From contig WFOZ01001068.1 in the NCBI GenBank assembly GCA_015487825.1, positions 1 through 5,432 of the forward strand: 5,432 nucleotides of DNA, read 5' to 3'. The DNA comes from Planctomycetaceae bacterium (GTDB lineage Bacteria; Planctomycetota; Planctomycetia; Planctomycetales; Planctomycetaceae). Both the position numbers and the translations under genes were made by a program. The notes below the pieces were generated by a model. The model saw nothing but the letters and a program-made list of their open reading frames with translations. It ran no database searches and had not been told where the DNA came from. Shown here one piece after another: positions 1-5,432 of this stretch (positions are counted from its first letter, which is position 1; each line of letters opens with the position of its first letter).

Positions 1-1064
1 CAGCAGAACAGTTGACGCAAGCACCACAGGGCGGAAACGTTCCTGCTTCTCCCGCATTCAGCTCTGCCTCCACGAGTCCGCAGCAACAAAATGCAATCCC
101 ACAATACGGTTTAAGCAATCAGCCTCCCGCTGTTCCAGCAGCACGACCTTCAAATCCTGAACCACAAACAGATTCTGCCAACTATCAGCAGGCAGTTGCG
201 TTGGCCATGCAGATGGGCATGAACGCCGGGCCGGGGCAGATGTTTCCGTTGAACTCTACAGGTTCCACGCCTGCCTCACAATCTTACCCTTCCGGAAGAA
301 GCTATCCTGCCGGGCAGTCAGCATCTCGTCCTCAGTTTTCAACCAGGCAGCCAGTTTCACAGGCACCAATAACACAAGCGAAAGCAGTGCCTCACCAAAG
401 TATGGAGGGACATCATGGACATCAACCAAAGCCTAAGCATCAGCATCCGTTTCAACATCTGCCAATTCAGCCTCCAACGATTCAGTCACCACAAAACCTG
501 CAATTGAACGCACCACCTGTTGCCAGCAATGAGGGGAAAAATAGTCCAGCACTAACCGAACATAAGCCGCTGTTTTCAACAGGGGGCAAACCGTCGGAGA
601 AAGTTACCTCTTATCCATATTCGAATCAACCGCCTCCAAGAGAGGGGGAAATTAAAAATTGGCCATATGCACCGGATTCTCAGGTGCAACAGACATCGCA
701 TGAACATCATTCACACCAGCAGACACAACAAATTCAGCAGGCAAAGTCAGAAACTCCCTGGCTCAATCAGACGGCTCATCAGCATGGATCGAATCGACAA
801 CTCTCGCCGCAGAATTCGTCAGGTAATCAGCAGCAACGGTATGATGGCCAAAGACGCAATCAGGAACGCCTGCCGGTTATGCAGCCAGCTTTAAGAGGCA
901 GGCACACGCCTGCACAGTGGCCTTACTCACCTCAATCTGGAAACAGCCAGCCAGTGCTCAACGGCCCTGCTGTCCATCGTAGAGCAGAGCCCCCAACGCA
1001 AAGGTTCAATTCAACCGGCAGACCAAATTCACCAATGCCACAAGTTGTTCCCGGTGAAAGATAA
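1..1064 (+). CDS. Gln/Pro/Ser/His-rich low-complexity protein, C-terminal part (5' end outside window)
   Basis: The frame is open from base 3 to the TAA at 1062-1064, so about 353 C-terminal residues are visible. A TTG at 12-14 could serve as a start, but it has no visible Shine-Dalgarno and the frame stays open to the left edge, so I read this as the tail of a longer protein. Numbering from that TTG, the sequence is dominated by Gln, Pro, Ser, Asn and His. It has no Cys and no membrane segment or recognisable fold, which predicts an extended, disordered region. Local repeats include SYPSGRSYPAG (91-101) and an aromatic-Pro-Tyr motif seen three times: YPYSNQPP (201), WPYAPDSQ (217) and WPYSPQSG (303). 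Two His clusters lie at about 128-149 and 230-237. Steady in-frame coding over more than 1 kb, with sensible repeats at protein level, supports a real gene. Function is unknown; the missing N-terminal part would hold any catalytic or membrane domain. Confidence 0.75.
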   Translation, partial: AEQLTQAPQGGNVPASPAFSSASTSPQQQNAIPQYGLSNQPPAVPAARPSNPEPQTDSANYQQAVALAMQMGMNAGPGQMFPLNSTGSTPASQSYPSGRSYPAGQSASRPQFSTRQPVSQAPITQAKAVPHQSMEGHHGHQPKPKHQHPFQHLPIQPPTIQSPQNLQLNAPPVASNEGKNSPALTEHKPLFSTGGKPSEKVTSYPYSNQPPPREGEIKNWPYAPDSQVQQTSHEHHSHQQTQQIQQAKSETPWLNQTAHQHGSNRQLSPQNSSGNQQQRYDGQRRNQERLPVMQPALRGRHTPAQWPYSPQSGNSQPVLNGPAVHRRAEPPTQRFNSTGRPNSPMPQVVPGER

Positions 1065-1203
1065 ATTGAGCTTCATCCTTAAACAGGCAAGTCGTAGCTG
1101 GACAGCGTAGCAGACCATGTAGGTAATATTAATCCCTGCAAAACCAAACATTGCTGAATAGTTACAGTCGCACACCGAAAATCTGTTTTAATTCCGCGGT
1201 AAT

Positions 1204-1596
1204 TCAGGTTCCCAGCATTGGTTCGGCAATCTCTTCGGCGAGTTGTTGAACATTGCTTTGGCGCTTTTGGAGTTCCCGCTCTGCGGCAAAATCAAGCCCG
1301 ACTGCAAGCTGTTCTGCCCGTTCTGTTGTGCAAAATCGGCGTATCTGCTTCGAGAATACCTGAAATCCTTCCTCCCGCAGCGCTTCGATAGCGTTTGCAT
1401 ACCGGGCAAGTAAATGGCGAGGAGAGTCTCGAGTAATAATCTGCTGGTACTGATCAGCAAGCTCTGGATAGCCTGCTTCACAAGCGGCAATCATTGCAAG
1501 TAACAAAAAGCGATCGCGCCCCGGAACCTGCTTTTTCCGGTGAGACTCTGCAGCCAGAAAAAGAAAGTTGAGCAGGTCCCGTTCACCAGAGGTCAT
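1204..1596 (-). CDS. Conserved-looking hypothetical helical protein, 130 aa
   Basis: ATG at 1594-1596 (read on the minus strand), stop TGA at 1204-1206. A modest Shine-Dalgarno, AGGGA, lies six bases upstream of the ATG (1603-1607). I do not recognise a named family. The protein is soluble and almost certainly all-helical. An N-terminal helix (ERDLLNFLFLAAESHRKK, about 5-22) is followed by a linker containing PGRDRF (25-30). An Ala/Leu-rich helix comes next (31-42), then a segment with DSPRHLLARY (57-66) and a basic helix with KQIRRFCTTERAEQL (83-97). The C-terminus, 105-125, is Gln/Glu-rich and may form a coiled coil. The alternating short helices resemble a TPR-like helical repeat, but no repeat is clear enough to claim. 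It lies 107 bp downstream of the DUF1844 gene on the same strand and may share its transcript. I have the impression that similar proteins occur in planctomycetes; that is unverified. Confidence 0.72.
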   Translation of the reverse strand: MTSGERDLLNFLFLAAESHRKKQVPGRDRFLLLAMIAACEAGYPELADQYQQIITRDSPRHLLARYANAIEALREEGFQVFSKQIRRFCTTERAEQLAVGLDFAAERELQKRQSNVQQLAEEIAEPMLGT

Positions 1597-1638
1597 AGCG
1601 ATTCCCTTTTGTACTATCAGTCAACTTCTTTACCTGCT

Positions 1639-1658
1639 TTGCAGTACAGTCTCTGCAA
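1639..1658. repeat. Small inverted repeat between the DUF1844 and 130-aa genes
   Basis: Perfect 6-bp arms TTGCAG (1639-1644) and CTGCAA (1653-1658) flank an 8-base loop. It lies in the 107-bp gap between the two minus-strand genes. No T-run follows the right arm on the minus strand, so it is not an obvious intrinsic terminator. It could be an operator half-site pair, an mRNA-stabilising hairpin, or chance. Confidence 0.3.
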
Positions 1659-1703
1659 CAGGATGAAGAACCGTGATTCAAACAGCTGTAGTCGCGATTT
1701 CGC

Positions 1704-2111
1704 CTACTGCTCTTTTTTGGTGTTTTGTACGAACATGACTCGTAGTTCGTGCAAACTGGTTTCCATCAGCTTTGCTTCATTTTCGTCGAGATTCCCTTTC
1801 GTTTTTTCCTCAAGTACGGCGAGCATTTCGATATAGTGTCGGGCAAGTTCCGGCTGGAACTCCATCTCTGAGGTGATTGGATTTGGAATTAAGCCAAGTG
1901 CCCCCATTGCCTGCGTTGTGAACATGCTGATCATCAGTGGGAAGCTGGCATCCGGAATTTGCGAAGGATCAATTTTCTGTGATTCTTCGGCTCTTGCTTT
2001 TCGTTCTTCATCGCTCAGCGGTTCGGCGGTTTTTTCACCTTGAACCGGCTGATCGATATTGTCGTCAACAGTATTTTCTGGTTTCGGGTCAGAAGCTTCT
2101 TCTGTGGACAT
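1704..2111 (-). CDS. DUF1844 family protein, 135 aa
   Basis: ATG at 2109-2111 (minus strand), stop TAG at 1704-1706. A good Shine-Dalgarno, AAGGA, lies at 2118-2122 with a six-base spacer. The first 50 or so residues are acidic, polar and probably disordered (DEERKARAEE near 34-43). From about residue 54 the protein matches the DUF1844 pattern as I know it: SFPLMISMFTTQAMGALGLIPNP (about 56-78), ELARHYIEMLAVLEEKTKGNL (88-108), then an acidic helix ending in LHELRVMFV (120-128). The family consists of small bacterial proteins of unknown biochemical function, and this length is normal for it. There is no signal peptide and the only hydrophobic helix (about 57-75) is amphipathic rather than a clear membrane span. 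It is divergent from gyrA across about 500 bp and is followed on the same strand by the 130-aa gene. The family call is from remembered consensus, not a search. Confidence 0.88.
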   Translation of the reverse strand: MSTEEASDPKPENTVDDNIDQPVQGEKTAEPLSDEERKARAEESQKIDPSQIPDASFPLMISMFTTQAMGALGLIPNPITSEMEFQPELARHYIEMLAVLEEKTKGNLDENEAKLMETSLHELRVMFVQNTKKEQ

Positions 2112-2211
2112 GCTATTTCCTTGTTTGATTTAGTGTCATTAAAACAGAGTGTCAATTACCTCGGGGAACATACTACTTAGATAGGGCGTCTCATTCCATT
2201 GTGAGAGGGAG

Positions 2212-2262
2212 TCTGTTTGGAAACATTTGCCGAGAAGCTCTGCTCGGTAAGTCTGAAACAGA
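2212..2262. repeat. Nested inverted repeat (two-part stem) in the divergent region
   Basis: The outer arms are TCTGTTT (2212-2218) and AAACAGA (2256-2262), a perfect 7-bp match. Inside lies a second stem, TTGCCGAG (2227-2234) with CTCGGTAA (2243-2250): eight pairs including one G-U, with an 8-base loop. The two stems are separated by short unpaired stretches of 8 and 5 bases. No T-run ends it on either strand, so a terminator is unlikely. It lies 100-150 bases upstream of the DUF1844 start and could be a structured leader of that mRNA or a protein-binding dyad. Confidence 0.4.
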
Positions 2263-2410
2263 GTCTTTTCCGTACACGTTCACTGTCAACATGAACAAAT
2301 AAATGGCTTACCCGATCAATTTCAGCTCTCTTTTTGCTTACAGATACATTCGCAGACGGGAACAAAAGCAGGGGATTATCTCACCCCGCGAATATACATC
2401 TGATAATTCC

Positions 2411-2435
2411 GGAAAGGTTTTCGTAACCTCTTTCC
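2411..2435. repeat. Hairpin-forming inverted repeat upstream of gyrA promoter
   Basis: GGAAAGGTT (2411-2419) pairs with AACC-tc-TTTCC (2425-2435). This gives nine Watson-Crick pairs with a two-base bulge and a five-base loop (TTCGT). It lies about 40 bases upstream of the gyrA -35 box. Neither side is followed by a U-tract, so it does not look like an intrinsic terminator. Its position suits an upstream operator or a small structured transcript, but neither can be shown from sequence. Confidence 0.4.
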
Positions 2436-2475
2436 AAATAACAGGATACGACTTCAAATTGATCTGCCCGGTTCA

Positions 2476-2504
2476 TTGCCCGCTAACGTCAGTTTCACTA
2501 TAAT
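2476..2504 (+). promoter_or_regulatory. Predicted sigma70-type promoter of gyrA
   Basis: A perfect TATAAT (2499-2504) is preceded, at an ideal 17-base spacing, by TTGCCC (2476-2481), which matches four of six consensus -35 bases. The expected transcription start is near 2511, giving a leader of about 97 bases before the TTG start of gyrA. The bases just after the -10 box (ACCCGAC) are G/C-rich. Such discriminators can make a promoter supercoiling-sensitive in other bacteria; whether that holds here is inference. There is no extended -10 TG motif. Confidence 0.65.
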
Positions 2505-2539
2505 ACCCGACCTACGATTTTTGTAGTTTCGCATTCATT

Positions 2540-2583
2540 TTTCGAGAGGATTTCGAGAGCCAGCCAGACGGTTTCGGCTTCGA
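2540..2583 (+). promoter_or_regulatory. gyrA leader: short direct repeat and bulged hairpin
   Basis: TTTCGAGAG occurs twice, at 2540-2548 and 2551-2559, an 11-base period or about one helical turn. The second copy also starts an inverted repeat: TCGA(G)AGCC (2553-2561) can pair with GGCTTCGA (2576-2583), eight pairs with one bulged G and a 14-base loop. The hairpin ends 11 bases before the Shine-Dalgarno, so it would leave the ribosome site open. A tandem protein-binding site or an mRNA-stability element are both possible; chance cannot be excluded. Confidence 0.35.
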
Positions 2584-2594
2584 TTTTGTCTCAC

Positions 2595-2600
2595 AGGAGT
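2595..2600 (+). promoter_or_regulatory. Ribosome-binding site that fixes the gyrA TTG start
   Basis: AGGAGT lies seven bases before TTG at 2608-2610. This is a near-ideal Shine-Dalgarno and spacing. The first in-frame ATG is at 2704, inside the conserved GyrA N-terminal helix ([14 protein letters not shown]), so the TTG is the only start that keeps the full domain. Confidence 0.85.
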
Positions 2601-2607
2601 TATTCGA

Positions 2608-5432
<2,825 letters not shown>

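Larger units (their letters stand above)
2112..2607. other. Divergent intergenic region between DUF1844 gene and gyrA
   Basis: No convincing gene is present in these 496 bases. Short frames exist on both strands (2303-2503 plus, 2177-2365 minus), but neither has a Shine-Dalgarno or protein-like composition, and the plus-strand one ends inside the gyrA -10 box. The region holds a nested inverted repeat at 2212-2262, a hairpin-forming sequence at 2411-2435, the gyrA promoter at 2476-2504, a leader hairpin at 2553-2583 and the gyrA ribosome-binding site. The gyrA promoter accounts for only its right third. About 360 bases between the DUF1844 start and the gyrA -35 box remain largely unexplained. 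Confidence 0.7.

Noticed and set aside
12..14. TTG as the true start of the left-edge Gln/Pro-rich gene
   Set aside because: No Shine-Dalgarno is visible in the 11 bases before it, and the frame is open to the window edge with the same composition.
1065..1203. Search for a bidirectional terminator between the two converging genes
   Set aside because: Only a near-palindrome around CCGCGG (about 1190-1205) was found. It has no usable loop and no paired U-tract, so I do not call a terminator.
2127..2155. Possible minus-strand promoter for the DUF1844 gene: perfect TTGACA (2150-2155) with a 17-base spacer to TAAATC (2127-2132)
   Set aside because: The -10 box matches only three of six bases, and the expected start near 2120 falls inside the Shine-Dalgarno at 2118-2122, leaving an almost leaderless message. 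The true promoter may lie further upstream.
2177..2365. Minus-strand 62-codon open frame beginning with TTG
   Set aside because: No ribosome-binding site, rare start, low-complexity translation, and it spans the inverted repeat at 2212-2262.
2402..2407. GATAAT as a second plus-strand -10 box upstream of gyrA
   Set aside because: Five of six bases match, but nothing resembling a -35 box lies 16-18 bases upstream and there is no extended -10.
2303..2503. Plus-strand 66-codon open frame in the divergent region
   Set aside because: No Shine-Dalgarno before its ATG, composition unlike a protein, and it runs through the gyrA -35 box and stops inside the -10 box.

Overview
The window reads as ordinary bacterial chromosome, most likely from a member of the Planctomycetota. 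The clues are a DUF1844-family gene divergent from gyrA, and GyrA wording around the catalytic tyrosine ([18 protein letters not shown]) and in the QRDR ([12 protein letters not shown]) that I associate from memory with that phylum. The lineage call is an inference from these proteins; no rRNA is present to confirm it. I see no rRNA, tRNA, CRISPR array, insertion sequence or phage gene.

Layout. Positions 1-1064 (+) hold the 3' part of a long, low-complexity Gln/Pro/Ser/His-rich coding region that enters from the left edge. It converges, across a 139-bp gap with no convincing terminator, on two minus-strand genes. These are a 130-residue helical protein of unknown function (1204-1596) and, 107 bp upstream of it, a 135-residue DUF1844 protein (1704-2111). 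The two may be one transcription unit. A gene-free divergent region follows (2112-2607). It carries two inverted-repeat structures, a clear sigma70-type promoter (2476-2504), a short leader with a hairpin, and a strong Shine-Dalgarno that fixes a TTG start.

The right half (2608 to the window end) is gyrA, the DNA gyrase A subunit. It is in frame for 941 codons without a stop and is cut by the window edge. Catalytic domain and six-bladed C-terminal domain are both recognisable. Its oddities are the best observations here: non-canonical residues at both main quinolone-contact positions (Gln and Ala for E. coli Ser83 and Asp87), an acidic insertion of about 40 residues between C-terminal blades 4 and 5, and a long acidic tail that shares short motifs with that insertion.

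Functionally, only gyrA has a clear role, in DNA supercoiling. The DUF1844 and 130-residue proteins are uncharacterised, and their divergent position next to gyrA does not prove a functional link. I find no strong evidence for a new multi-gene system. The candidates worth a second look are the GyrA variant features, the structured intergenic region and the unknown small gene.
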